Part shown: positions 34,898 to 43,964 of the stretch, one piece after another
Layout: every line of letters begins with the position of its first letter
Position numbering within the stretch: the first letter of the stretch is position 1
Assembly: GCA_964612145.1 (NCBI GenBank)
Contig: CAZTBP010000015.1
Coordinates: forward strand, 1-64,000
Length of the DNA stretch: 64,000 nt
Direction: 5' to 3'
DNA from: JAGNLV01 sp964612145
Lineage (GTDB): Bacteria; Zixibacteria; MSB-5A5; GN15; FEB-12
Program-made: the position numbers and the translations under genes
The notes under the pieces: generated by a model
Seen by the model: the letters and a program-made list of their open reading frames with translations, nothing else
Databases searched by the model: none
What the model was told of the DNA's origin: nothing

Positions 34898-36097
34898 ATG
34901 CGTAGCTTCTTCCCGATCATATTCGCCACCGTCGCCATTCTCGTACTCGGGGCGGCATCCATACTCCTGTTGCGCTTCTTTAACCCCTCCTGGTGGCGCA
35001 TGAAATGGGTCCGGCGAACCGGCATGACTTTGCCCTTGCTCGGCGTTGCCGGTGTCTTCCTCTGGGGACTCGCCGAGTACTACACCATCGACTGGCTAAC
35101 TGCTCCGTCGGCCGGATTTGCCGCCGCCACCTTTGTCCTTCTCATGGCCATGATGCTCTCCCTGCCGCTTTCCGGACTCGTCCACCTGGCCCACTGGATG
35201 ACAGACAAAATCCGCTCCCGCCGCAGGCGCAGCACCCCCCCCCCGCCCAACACCAAACGACGCGTCTTTTTCAAAGCCGCCGCGGCCGCCGTCCCCCTCG
35301 TAACCGCCACCATGGGCGTCGGCGGCGTCGCCCGCGCCTTCACCGGCGTAACTTACCCCAGGCGTGAAATCCCGATCAAAGACCTGCCGCCGTCCCTCGA
35401 CGGGCTGAAAATCCTTCAGCTGTCCGATCTGCACCTGCGGCACTATATCACCCTCGAGGACCTCGAACAAATCCTTCTGCAGGTTGAATCAGTCCAACCG
35501 GACCTCGTCGTGGTCACCGGCGACATTGCCGATGACCTCACTATGCTCCCCGATGCCCTTCGCATGATCAACGACCTCGGCGCCCCGCTGGGTGCGTATG
35601 CCAGCCTTGGCAACCATGAATATTTCCGGGGCATTCGCTCGGTCATGAATATCTTCGACAAGTCCCCGATACCGCTGCTGGTCGATGCCGGCGTGCGAAT
35701 TCCGGTCAACGGCCATTCCCTCTATGTCGGGGGCACCGATGACCCCCGTCGCATGGGAGAAAAGAATCTGGAATTCTTCCGTCGCGTCATAGACAAAACG
35801 CTGCTTGATGCCTCCTCTGGCGACATCATCGTTCTCATGAGCCACCGCCCCGATGCTTTCGACTACGCCGCTCAACAGGGCGTGGACCTTACGCTCGCCG
35901 GTCACACCCACGGCGGCCAGATTGGTATCCTCCAGCGCTCTGTGTTCGAACCCATGTGGCCCGATCGCTATCTCTGGGGACACTATAAGAAAAACGATGC
36001 CAACCTCTATACCACCTCCGGCACCGGCCACTGGTTCCCTTTCCGTCTGGGCTGTCCACAGGAGGCACCGCTGATCATTTTGCGTCGAACCGCTTGA
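34898..36097 (+). CDS. membrane-anchored metallophosphoesterase
   Basis: A 399-aa protein. Residues 1-110 hold three or four transmembrane helices. A twin-arginine-like segment (KRRVFFKAAAAAVPLV) follows, so the phosphoesterase may sit outside the membrane. The catalytic domain has all calcineurin-like motifs: DLHLRHY, VVTGDIADD, GNHEYF, and GHTHGGQIG near the end. Relatives (YkuE/YaeI type) cleave UDP-diacylglucosamine or other phosphodiesters; the substrate is not deducible here. Confidence 0.88.
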   Translation: MRSFFPIIFATVAILVLGAASILLLRFFNPSWWRMKWVRRTGMTLPLLGVAGVFLWGLAEYYTIDWLTAPSAGFAAATFVLLMAMMLSLPLSGLVHLAHWMTDKIRSRRRRSTPPPPNTKRRVFFKAAAAAVPLVTATMGVGGVARAFTGVTYPRREIPIKDLPPSLDGLKILQLSDLHLRHYITLEDLEQILLQVESVQPDLVVVTGDIADDLTMLPDALRMINDLGAPLGAYASLGNHEYFRGIRSVMNIFDKSPIPLLVDAGVRIPVNGHSLYVGGTDDPRRMGEKNLEFFRRVIDKTLLDASSGDIIVLMSHRPDAFDYAAQQGVDLTLAGHTHGGQIGILQRSVFEPMWPDRYLWGHYKKNDANLYTTSGTGHWFPFRLGCPQEAPLIILRRTA

Positions 36098-36342
36098 TTT
36101 GAATTTCGTGTACCGATTCGGGCGCTATTGGCCTCTTCAGGCACCCCAAAAAAACCGCTGTTCCCCTCTGAAAAACGCACTTTTTCCTTGCAATAAAATT
36201 CCAAAAAAACGTATGTTTGAACAAACGCAGGCGACAACGTCGATACCGCTCGTCTGAACCTGCGGTCACCTGGAGTAGAAAGTACGAAGTAAACGCGCAA
36301 TAAAAGAACCATCAAACCACCCAACTGCTAAAGGAGCAACCA

Positions 36343-36882
36343 ATGGCAGCGGCAAAGAAGAAAACCAAGAAGGCGGCAAAAAAGAAAACGACCAAAAAGG
36401 CCGCCAAGAAGAAAACTGCAACGAAGAAGAAAACTGCCAAGAAGGCCGCCAAGAAGACCACTCGCAAGAAAGCCACCGCAAAACGGACTGTGAAAAAGAA
36501 AACAGCCGCCAAGCGGAAAACCGCTACCCGGAAAAAAGCTGCGAAGAAGACCACCAAGAAAGCAGCCACGAAGAAAGTAGCGAAGAAGGCCACGCCAAAA
36601 AAAGCGGCGAAGAAGAAAACCACGAAGCGTAAACCAAATCCCGCTTTCATGAAACCGATGACCCCGTCATCCGACCTCGCCGCCGTCATCGGCTCGAAGC
36701 CGATGCCCCGGACCGAAGTCACCAAGAAACTGTGGGCCTACATCAAAAAGAACGGCCTCCAGGACGACAAAAACCGCCGGATGATCAACGCTGACGACAA
36801 ACTGAAAAAAGTTTTCGACGGCAAAAAACAGGTGTCCATGTTCGACATGACCAAACATGTCTCCAAACACCTAAAGGGCTAA
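36343..36882 (+). CDS. histone H1-like protein fused to a SWIB domain
   Basis: A 179-aa basic protein. Residues 1-100 are Lys/Ala/Thr-rich KKAAKKKT-type repeats like the C-terminal tail of histone H1 and Chlamydia Hc1/Hc2. Residues about 103-179 form a SWIB/MDM2 fold (LAAVIGSKPMPRTEVTKKLW, KKNGLQDDKNRRMINADDKL, MFDMTKHVSKHLKG), as in eukaryotic SWI/SNF complexes and chlamydial SWIB proteins. Probably an abundant nucleoid-associated protein. AAAGGAG SD 6 nt upstream; monocistronic, with a terminator following. Confidence 0.9.
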   Translation: MAAAKKKTKKAAKKKTTKKAAKKKTATKKKTAKKAAKKTTRKKATAKRTVKKKTAAKRKTATRKKAAKKTTKKAATKKVAKKATPKKAAKKKTTKRKPNPAFMKPMTPSSDLAAVIGSKPMPRTEVTKKLWAYIKKNGLQDDKNRRMINADDKLKKVFDGKKQVSMFDMTKHVSKHLKG

Positions 36883-36905
36883 CCGACAACACCGATCGTT
36901 CCTTC

Positions 36906-36931
36906 AAAGGCCGGCTCTCGCCGGCCTTTTT
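36906..36931 (+). terminator. intrinsic terminator
   Basis: AAAGGCCGGC (36906-36915) pairs with GCCGGCCTTT (36920-36929) over a 4-nt loop, followed by TTT. Confidence 0.93.
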
Positions 36932-37031
36932 CGTTGCCCCGGCACCCGGTAATTGACATCCCTCTCTTTCGTCCGGCAGAGCATTAGTGTATATTCCGAA
37001 AACTACTGCCATCGCTTTTGAGGAGACTGCC

Positions 37032-39152
37032 ATGCGATATATCATTTACCTCTCACTTTCAACCCTGCTGATATGCTCTTGCCTGCTTAACGCTGCTGCC
37101 CCACCACCGCCGACTTCTACCGACACTGTCTACGACACCCTCCACGGCGTTGTCGTCCCCGACCCATACCGATGGCTTGAAACTCCCGCAAGCGAATCGC
37201 AGGATGTAGCCGCCTGGACCGACTCCCAATGGAAATACCTTCGCGATTATGTCGACAGCTATCCCGCCCGAGACAGAATAGAACAACGTATGGCAGAACT
37301 TCTCACCCTCGGAAGTATCGGCGTGCCGAAAGTTCGAGACAGCCTCTATTTCTACGAGCAGCGCGACACAACCCAAAATCACGGCATCCTCTACATGCGC
37401 CGAGGCCTGGACAGCGAACCGGAGGTCATCATCGACCCCAATACCTTCAGCGAAACCGGTACCACCGCGCTGGACTGGTACCATATATCCGATGACGGCT
37501 CTCTCATCGCATACGGCAAATCGGAATCCGGCAGTGAAAAATCGACACTTCACCTTCTCCGCACCGACGATCGCACCCACCTGAGCGATACCATTCCATA
37601 TACCCGCGGCGCCAGCCTCGTCTGGCTGCCGGATAACAGCGGCTTCTACTATACTCGCTTCGCTACCCCGGGTGACGTCCCGGAAGGCGACGAAAATTAC
37701 TACCGTCGTGTCTACTACCACCAGCTCGGCACAGACTGGGAATCCGATCCATTGATATTCGGCGAAAACCAACCCAAAGACGCCTGGACCGCCGTCGGCC
37801 TCTCCCCCGACGGCACCAAGCTCTTTGCAGCCGCCTATATCGGAGCCTCGCACGTTCGGTATTATTTCAAAAATCTCGAAGACCCTGACGGCGAATTCAT
37901 CCCCCTCTACGACGACTCGGTTAGGGCCACGTTCTTTGTGACTCCCTTAAACGACCGCTTCCTGATTCTTACCAACTTCGATGCCCCCCGCAACCGGGTC
38001 TTTTCCGGGAACTATAACAAGCCGGAACTGGAGAATTGGAAAGAAATCATCCCCGAACGGCCGTCGATTCTCGATGGTACTCTGGTGATCGCAAATCACA
38101 TTGTGACGCTATCTCTGAAAAATGCCTATTCAGTTGTGGAAATTTTCGAGCTCAACGGAGACCCCGTCGCCGAATTGGAACCCCCCTCCATCGGCTCCGT
38201 TAGATCCATTAACGGCGAATTCGATGGCGACGAGATGTTCTATTCCTTCACCTCTTTCAATGTCCCGACCACCATTTACCGCTACGACTTCGAATCCGCC
38301 CAAACCGAACAATGGGCCCGTATCGATCCCGGGGTCGAATACGAAAACATCGTCGTCAACCAGGCGTGGTATGACTCAAAGGATGGCACTCCCGTCTCAA
38401 TGTTTATCGTCCATCGTGAAGGGCTCGAACTTAACGGCAATAATCCCGTCTACCTCTACGGATACGGTGGCTTTAACGTCAACTCCCGACCATACTTCTC
38501 CCGTACCCTCACTTTCTGGTTTGATCACGGTGGTGTATTCGTCTACCCGAATCTCCGAGGCGGAGGCGAATACGGCGAGGAATGGCACAACGCCGGGAAA
38601 CTCGAAAACAAACAGAACACTTTCGATGATTTCATCGCAGCCGCTGAGTACCTCATCGCCCAGGACTACACCCGACCCGACTTGATCTGCGCTTCCGGCG
38701 GATCCAACGGCGGCCTGCTGACCGGAGCCGTGCTGGTCCAGCGACCCAAACTTTTTGGTGCCGTGATTGTCGGCGTGCCGCTGCTGGATATGCTGCGCTA
38801 TCACCGGTTCTCTATTGCCCGCCTCTGGATTCCGGAGTACGGTTCGGCGGAAGACTCAGCCCAGTTTCAGTTCCTCCACGCCTACTCGCCCTATCACAAC
38901 GTCGAAAAAGACGTCGACTACCCACCCGTCCTGCTGACTGCCGGGGCCTCCGACAGCCGCGTCGATCCACTTCACGCTCGCAAAATGGCCGCACGCCTTC
39001 AGGCCGCTGACACCACACCGGAAACCCCCGTGCTGCTTCGTATCGAACCGGAAGCCGGCCACGGCCAGGGCAAACCGACCAGCAAACGCATCAACGAACA
39101 AACCGATAAGTGGGTTTTTGTCTTCAAAGCCCTCGGAATGAGTGTCCAATGA
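37032..39152 (+). CDS. prolyl oligopeptidase, S9A family, exported
   Basis: A 706-aa serine peptidase cutting after proline in small peptides. The signal sequence MRYIIYLSLSTLLICSCLL suggests export, possibly lipidated at ICSC. The N-terminal VPDPYRWLE and a beta-propeller region precede an alpha/beta hydrolase domain with catalytic Ser558 (ASGGSNGGLLTG), Asp in GASDSRVDP and His in EAGHGQGKP. The ATG at 37032 is chosen over 36987 because of GAGGAG just upstream and the signal peptide. It lies next to other peptidase genes but is not in an operon with them. Confidence 0.94.
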   Translation: MRYIIYLSLSTLLICSCLLNAAAPPPPTSTDTVYDTLHGVVVPDPYRWLETPASESQDVAAWTDSQWKYLRDYVDSYPARDRIEQRMAELLTLGSIGVPKVRDSLYFYEQRDTTQNHGILYMRRGLDSEPEVIIDPNTFSETGTTALDWYHISDDGSLIAYGKSESGSEKSTLHLLRTDDRTHLSDTIPYTRGASLVWLPDNSGFYYTRFATPGDVPEGDENYYRRVYYHQLGTDWESDPLIFGENQPKDAWTAVGLSPDGTKLFAAAYIGASHVRYYFKNLEDPDGEFIPLYDDSVRATFFVTPLNDRFLILTNFDAPRNRVFSGNYNKPELENWKEIIPERPSILDGTLVIANHIVTLSLKNAYSVVEIFELNGDPVAELEPPSIGSVRSINGEFDGDEMFYSFTSFNVPTTIYRYDFESAQTEQWARIDPGVEYENIVVNQAWYDSKDGTPVSMFIVHREGLELNGNNPVYLYGYGGFNVNSRPYFSRTLTFWFDHGGVFVYPNLRGGGEYGEEWHNAGKLENKQNTFDDFIAAAEYLIAQDYTRPDLICASGGSNGGLLTGAVLVQRPKLFGAVIVGVPLLDMLRYHRFSIARLWIPEYGSAEDSAQFQFLHAYSPYHNVEKDVDYPPVLLTAGASDSRVDPLHARKMAARLQAADTTPETPVLLRIEPEAGHGQGKPTSKRINEQTDKWVFVFKALGMSVQ

Positions 39153-39223
39153 TACCCTGTACTTGAATCGCCCAGTTCCCATACGAATCTCCTCCAAACC
39201 ACCGTCACCAACCCCGAAATCGG

Positions 39224-39251
39224 TTGACCTTTTCGGCCTACTGTATATATT
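39224..39251 (+). promoter_or_regulatory. promoter of the DUF1015-serA-serC operon
   Basis: TTGACC (39224-39229), 16-bp spacer, TATATT (39246-39251). The start is expected near 39258, at the left edge of a Crp-like palindrome. Confidence 0.6.
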
Positions 39252-39258
39252 TCCCTGT

Positions 39259-39274
39259 TGTGAATTTCTTCACA
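39259..39274. promoter_or_regulatory. Crp/Fnr-type operator at the serine operon start
   Basis: A perfect TGTGA-ATTTCT-TCACA palindrome, the same motif as the three sites at 252, 341 and 463. It covers roughly +1 to +16 of the predicted transcript, where a bound protein would repress. It ends 25 bp before the ATG at 39300. Confidence 0.6.
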
Positions 39275-39299
39275 TTGACGACGTAAAGCGAGGACCGAT

Positions 39300-40544
39300 A
39301 TGTCTGTAATTAAAGCCTTTAAGGGCCTCCGACCCAAGCCGGAATATGCCCAAAAAGTCGCCTCCCCGCCCTATGACGTGCTTTCCAGCGACGAAGCCAG
39401 GGAAATGATTAAAGACAACCCGGATTCGTTCCTGCGGGTCAACAAGCCCGAAGTCGATTTCGAGCCGGGCCACAACGCCACCGGTCGCGACGTCTACGAA
39501 ACCGGTAAAAAAAACCTCCAGCGCCTTGTCGATGAAGGCAAAATGGTTCGCGATGAAAAACCCTGCCACTACCTCTATCGCCTCACCTGGCAGGGCAAGT
39601 CGCAGACCGGCCTGGTGACCCTCGGTTCCTGTGAAGAATACAACCGCAACCAAATCAAAAAACACGAACACACCCGCCCGGCCAAAGTCGCCGACCGCGC
39701 CGACCACATGGAAATCATCGGCGCCCAGGTTGGACCCGTGTTCTGCATTTTTCGCCAGAATGACATCATCAAGTCACTTTTCACCCGTGTCAAGAAAGGC
39801 GACCCGACCGTAGATTTCACCAGTCCCGACAGCGTCCGGCACGAACTGTGGGTAGTCGACGACAATACCGACATCGCCGACGTCACCAATGCCTTCGCCG
39901 GGCTGCCCGCTACCTACATTGCCGACGGTCACCATCGGTCCGCCGCCTCAGCCGAGGTTGCCCGCCGCCGCAAGGAGGCCAATCCTAACCATACCGGCAA
40001 CGAACACTACAACTACTTCCTCAATGTCATCTTTCCCGACGATGAGGTCCGCATCCTCCCCTACAATCGCGTTGTCAAAGGCCTCAACGGTCTGTCACCC
40101 GAAGAACTGCTAAAGTGCGCCGAAGACAAATTCGATATCGAACCGTCTGACACCGCCATTGAACCGACCCGTTCCTATGAATTCGGTGTATATCTCGACG
40201 GAAAATGGTACCGCCTGACACTCAAGGACGGCGCCATCAAAAGCGCCGGCCCCGCCGACTCGATAGACTCCGCCGTCCTCACCAACGCTTTTATCACACC
40301 CTGTCTCGGTATTGAGGACATCCGCACCGATGACCGGATCGACTTTGTCGGCGGCATTCGCGGTACAGCCGAACTGGAAAAACTCGTCAACAACGGTAAG
40401 TACGATATAGCCTTCTCACTATTCCCGGTCACGGTCGAGCAGCTGCTTGCCGTCGCCGACGCCAACGAAGTCATGCCGCCCAAATCAACCTGGTTCGAGC
40501 CAAAACTTCGCAGCGGAATGGTTATCAATTATCTCGATGAATAA
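39300..40544 (+). CDS. DUF1015-family protein, first gene of serine operon
   Basis: A 414-aa cytosolic protein of the DUF1015 family (N-terminus IKAFKGLRPKPEYAQKVASP, then PPYDVLSSDEA). A DGHHR motif at residues 209-213 (YIADGHHRSAAS) resembles the catalytic motif of ParB/sulfiredoxin-fold free-serine kinases such as archaeal SerK. KKHEHTRPAK earlier is also conserved. It precedes serA by 17 bp and serC by a further 12 bp. I infer a role in serine/phosphoserine interconversion: no SerB phosphatase is present here. The family assignment is firm and the reaction is not. Confidence 0.88.
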   Translation: MSVIKAFKGLRPKPEYAQKVASPPYDVLSSDEAREMIKDNPDSFLRVNKPEVDFEPGHNATGRDVYETGKKNLQRLVDEGKMVRDEKPCHYLYRLTWQGKSQTGLVTLGSCEEYNRNQIKKHEHTRPAKVADRADHMEIIGAQVGPVFCIFRQNDIIKSLFTRVKKGDPTVDFTSPDSVRHELWVVDDNTDIADVTNAFAGLPATYIADGHHRSAASAEVARRRKEANPNHTGNEHYNYFLNVIFPDDEVRILPYNRVVKGLNGLSPEELLKCAEDKFDIEPSDTAIEPTRSYEFGVYLDGKWYRLTLKDGAIKSAGPADSIDSAVLTNAFITPCLGIEDIRTDDRIDFVGGIRGTAELEKLVNNGKYDIAFSLFPVTVEQLLAVADANEVMPPKSTWFEPKLRSGMVINYLDE

Positions 40545-40561
40545 ATAAGAAAGGACCCACG

Positions 40562-41455
40562 ATGCTTATTCTAATCTCTGATGCATTTGACTCCTCCCTG
40601 CCGGGCATCTTGTCCGAATACGGCGAAGTAACCGACGACAAAGGTCGGCTGGCAGAGGCGGAAATCGTCCTGATTCGCAGTAAGACCAAAGTAACCAAAG
40701 AATACATCGACTCCGCGCCCAATCTCAAATACGTCATCCGGGGCGGTGTCGGCCTGGACAATGTCGATCTCAAGTACGCCAAAGAAAAAGGCATCAAAGT
40801 CGACAACACCGCCGATGCCTCCACGACCGCCGTTGCGGAACTCGCCTTTGCCCTGATGATCGCTCTGCCCAACCACATCACCAAAGGCGACAGCTCCATG
40901 CGCGAAGGCAAGTGGATCAAGAAAGAACTCAAACGCACCGAACTTCACGGCAAGACCCTCGGTATCCTCGGACTCGGCCGCATCGGCCTCGCCCTGGCCC
41001 AGCGCGCCCGCGCCTTCCAGATGAAAGTCCTCGGATGGCATCCCGACGTTTACTTTACCGACTGGGCCGAGATCTGTCCGAACATGGAAGAAGTCTTGCG
41101 CCGCTCCGACTTCGTATCCCTGCACATGCCGCTGGTGTCCTCGACCAAAGGCATCATCAATAAAGACACCCTGGCAACTTTCAAAGACGGCGCTTATCTG
41201 ATCAACACCGGCCGCGGCCCGTGCGTGGTTGAAGAAGACGTTGCCGAAGCACTCAAAAGCGGCAAACTCAAAGGCTTCGCCACCGACGTCTGGTATTCTG
41301 ACCCGCCGGAAAATTCACCGCTATTTGATGCTCCGAACACGATTTTCACGCCGCACATCGGCGCCTCGACCAAAGAAAACATGATCCGCATCGGTATCAT
41401 TATCGAACGGCTGATTTCCGAATACGCCTCCAAAAAGGAAAAACAGACCGCATAA
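40562..41455 (+). CDS. serA: D-3-phosphoglycerate dehydrogenase-type (short form)
   Basis: A 297-aa NAD-dependent 2-hydroxyacid dehydrogenase. The NAD-binding motif is GILGLGRIGLALAQRA, with catalytic Arg in INTGRGPCVVEED, Glu nearby and His in TPHIGASTKEN. It lacks the C-terminal ACT or ASB regulatory domains of long SerA. The family includes other hydroxyacid dehydrogenases, but its place between DUF1015 and serC strongly supports oxidation of 3-phosphoglycerate to 3-phosphohydroxypyruvate. Confidence 0.88.
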   Translation: MLILISDAFDSSLPGILSEYGEVTDDKGRLAEAEIVLIRSKTKVTKEYIDSAPNLKYVIRGGVGLDNVDLKYAKEKGIKVDNTADASTTAVAELAFALMIALPNHITKGDSSMREGKWIKKELKRTELHGKTLGILGLGRIGLALAQRARAFQMKVLGWHPDVYFTDWAEICPNMEEVLRRSDFVSLHMPLVSSTKGIINKDTLATFKDGAYLINTGRGPCVVEEDVAEALKSGKLKGFATDVWYSDPPENSPLFDAPNTIFTPHIGASTKENMIRIGIIIERLISEYASKKEKQTA

Positions 41456-41467
41456 CGGGAGAATACT

Positions 41468-42553
41468 ATGGCTAACAGAGTCTATAACTTCAATCCGGGA
41501 CCGGCGACACTTCCGCTGGAAGTCCTCGAAATTGTCCAGAAAGAACTCCTGGACTACCGGACGACCGGCATGTCAATAATGGAGAGCTCCCACCGCGGAG
41601 CCGAATTCGACGAGGTTAACAACCAGGCAATGGCTCTCTCTAAAGAGATCTTCGGCCTCGGCGACAACTACCAGGTCCTTTTCATGACAGGCGGCGCCTC
41701 AACGCAGTTCGCGCTCATCCCGCTGAACTTCCTGGCCGGCGGCAAAACCGGCGCTTATGTCGATACCGGCTCCTGGTCGACCAAGGCTATCAAGGAAGCC
41801 AATATCGTCAGCAAAGCCCATGTCGCCTTCTCAGGCAAAGACGGAGATTACAGGCACATCCCCACCCAAAATGAACTTGATATTCCGACCGAGGCCGCGT
41901 ATCTCCATATTACCACCAACAACACCATCAAAGGCACCCAGTGGCACTACACGCCCGATACCAGGGGCCTCCCGCTGATCGCCGATATGTCCTCGGATAT
42001 CGCCTGCCGCAAGATGGACTACACCAAATACGATATGTTCTATGCCGGCGCCCAGAAGAACCTCGGTCCTTCGGGTGTGACACTCGTCTGCATGACCGAT
42101 GACATGGTCAAAAAAACTAACGACGCGCTCCCGACCATGTTCAAGTACACCACCCATGCCGAGAAGAAATCCCTGTACAACACACCACCGTCGATCTCAG
42201 TCTACATCCTCAAGCTCGTCCTGGAGTGGATCAAAGACAACGGCGGTCTGGACGGCATGGAAAAGCGCAACACGGCCAAGAAAGAACGCGTCTATCAACT
42301 GATGGATCTTCACTCCGACTTCTTCCGGGGCACCGCCGAAAAAGACAGCCGTTCCTGGATGAATGTCACCATGCGCCTTCCGAATGAGGACCTCGAGAAA
42401 AAACTCATCGCCGATGCCAAAGTGGCCGGCTTTATCGGCCTCAAAGGCCATCGCTCGGTCGGCGGCATTCGCGTCTCGATCTACAACGCCATGACCCTCG
42501 AAGGCGTCGAGAAGCTCGTCGAGTTCATGGAGAAATTCAAAGAAAAAGCCTGA
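41468..42553 (+). CDS. serC: phosphoserine aminotransferase
   Basis: A 361-aa PLP enzyme converting 3-phosphohydroxypyruvate and glutamate to phosphoserine and 2-oxoglutarate. The N-terminal YNFNPGPATLP, the segment GMSIMESSHRGAEF, the PLP Lys in YAGAQKNLGPSGV, and C-terminal FIGLKGHRSVGGIRVSIYNA are family hallmarks. Normal length. Starts 12 bp after serA and closes the operon. Confidence 0.97.
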   Translation: MANRVYNFNPGPATLPLEVLEIVQKELLDYRTTGMSIMESSHRGAEFDEVNNQAMALSKEIFGLGDNYQVLFMTGGASTQFALIPLNFLAGGKTGAYVDTGSWSTKAIKEANIVSKAHVAFSGKDGDYRHIPTQNELDIPTEAAYLHITTNNTIKGTQWHYTPDTRGLPLIADMSSDIACRKMDYTKYDMFYAGAQKNLGPSGVTLVCMTDDMVKKTNDALPTMFKYTTHAEKKSLYNTPPSISVYILKLVLEWIKDNGGLDGMEKRNTAKKERVYQLMDLHSDFFRGTAEKDSRSWMNVTMRLPNEDLEKKLIADAKVAGFIGLKGHRSVGGIRVSIYNAMTLEGVEKLVEFMEKFKEKA

Positions 42554-42577
42554 TCCAACATCTTTGCGTGTATCACA

Positions 42578-42610
42578 GGCAGGCAGCACATACGGCTGCC
42601 TGCCTTCTCT
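42578..42610 (+). terminator. terminator of the serine operon
   Basis: GGCAGGCAGC (42578-42587) pairs perfectly with GCTGCCTGCC (42595-42604), followed by a short T-rich run TTCTCT. The remaining about 210 bp to 42823 show no other feature. Confidence 0.75.
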
Positions 42611-42823
42611 ATGATCCCACGTCAGGCGGGTCCTGATCAACGGCTTGAAAAACCGGGTGACAGAAGCGACGGTTTTGCCTACATTACTCAAAATCTGAGG
42701 CTCAGGATCGACTGCAGCCGGTACGGGGAAAATGATGACCCGGCGATACCGAACGGACGAGATTTCATTGCGCTGTTCCTGATGCTGTAGCGCGATACGA
42801 TTATAGAATGAGGGAGGAGTTCC

Positions 42824-43891
42824 ATGCGCCGATTCATTATCATAATCATCGCAGCGATAATGTTGCTGCCGCTTGCGAGCGTATAAGGTCAGTCCAAAGT
42901 CGGTACCACCGGCGCGCAATTCCTTGAACTGTCAACATCAGCACGTCACATCGGCATGGGCAACGCCGGCGTCGCCCTGAAGGATCCGCAGGGCTGGCAG
43001 TATAATCCCGCTGTCCTTGGGCTCTGCGCCCTCGACCGCACCATCGTCTTCAGCCCATTCAGCGGAACCAACCTGCCGGCGGAAGTGCACCTTCTCGGCA
43101 GGGGAATCGCCGTGCCATTCCTGCCCGTACAGGAGTCACAGTCAAGCCGCCATGGCGGCACAGTCAGCTACAACTATCTCTACCTCAACTCCGGCGACAT
43201 GGAAGAAATTACCTATGAGCCAGTTCCAACCGGCCGCATATTCCATTGGGAGGACCGTGCCTATCAGATCAATTTCGCTTACGGCTACAGCGGCTCAATC
43301 ACACTCGGCCTCGGTGCTGCCGTGAAGTACATCAAACAGGAAGTTCACGACTACAGTACCGATGGCTACGCCTTCGACGTGGGCCTCGTTCTCGGCTACG
43401 AGTTGATTACGCACCCCGACGAGCAAAGCAACCTGCGTCACTTCTGGTCCGCCGGTCTGACAGTCCGCAACTTCGGGCCCGACCTCCGTATGATCCGTGA
43501 TGACTACCCGCTGCCCCGTTCCACCAGCCTCGGTCTGGCTTACACATTCGCCCTGGACAAACCCGGACCGTTCCGGCGCTGGGACCGACTCAGCGCAACC
43601 GCAGTCATTGATCTCCTGCGCCCGAGCGATAAGATATGGCAGGAGCATTTTGGCGCTGAAGTGGGTTTCTATGAAGCCGTATACGGCCGCATCGGCTGGG
43701 TCAGTTCCGAAAACGAGTCTGAAGGCATCGCCTGCGGCTTCTCCGCATCGACCAAAGGCATCGTCAAACTTCTGGACAAATCAGAAGGCCTGCTGCATGC
43801 ACTGGACCTTTCCTACTCGGCCGCATACAAGGATTGGGGTGTTCTGACCGATACCTGGCCCCACAGCGTTACCTTCACTGTGGCCTACTGA
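42824..43891 (+). pseudogene. PorV/UPF0164-like outer-membrane protein gene with a nonsense codon
   Basis: The ATG at 42824 has an excellent SD (AGGGAGGAG) and begins a signal peptide, MRRFIIIIIAAIMLLPLASV. Codon 21 is TAA (42884-42886), after which the same frame runs uninterrupted for 334 codons to 43891. That continuation begins GQSKVGTTGAQFLELSTSAR, and RHIGMGNAGVALKD is the PorV/UPF0164 N-terminal signature, so the frame is genuinely one gene. A single C-to-T change (CAA to TAA) explains the stop. The ATG at 42956 would give 311 aa with no signal peptide, so export would fail. Recent mutation or a sequencing/assembly error are the alternatives. Confidence 0.8.
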
Positions 43892-43916
43892 TCCGCCGTA
43901 AACTCACCCTATTCCC

Positions 43917-43945
43917 TTGACAAAACGGGCCAAAATGCATTTCAT
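43917..43945 (+). promoter_or_regulatory. promoter of the alpha-oxoamine synthase gene
   Basis: A perfect TTGACA (43917-43922), 17-bp spacer, TTTCAT (43940-43945), start near 43952. This leaves only 13 nt before the ATG at 43965 but 40 nt before a TTG at 43992 with AAAGGAG ahead of it. Confidence 0.55.
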
Positions 43946-43964
43946 TCGTGGTTTGCCATAAGGA

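Noticed and set aside
36343..36660. A low-complexity artefact rather than a gene
   Set aside because: It has a strong SD, an uninterrupted frame into a SWIB domain, and a terminator.
42884..42886. Recoding of the TAA as an amino acid
   Set aside because: TAA is not recoded in known bacterial systems (Sec uses TGA, Pyl uses TAG). A mutated Gln codon is simpler.
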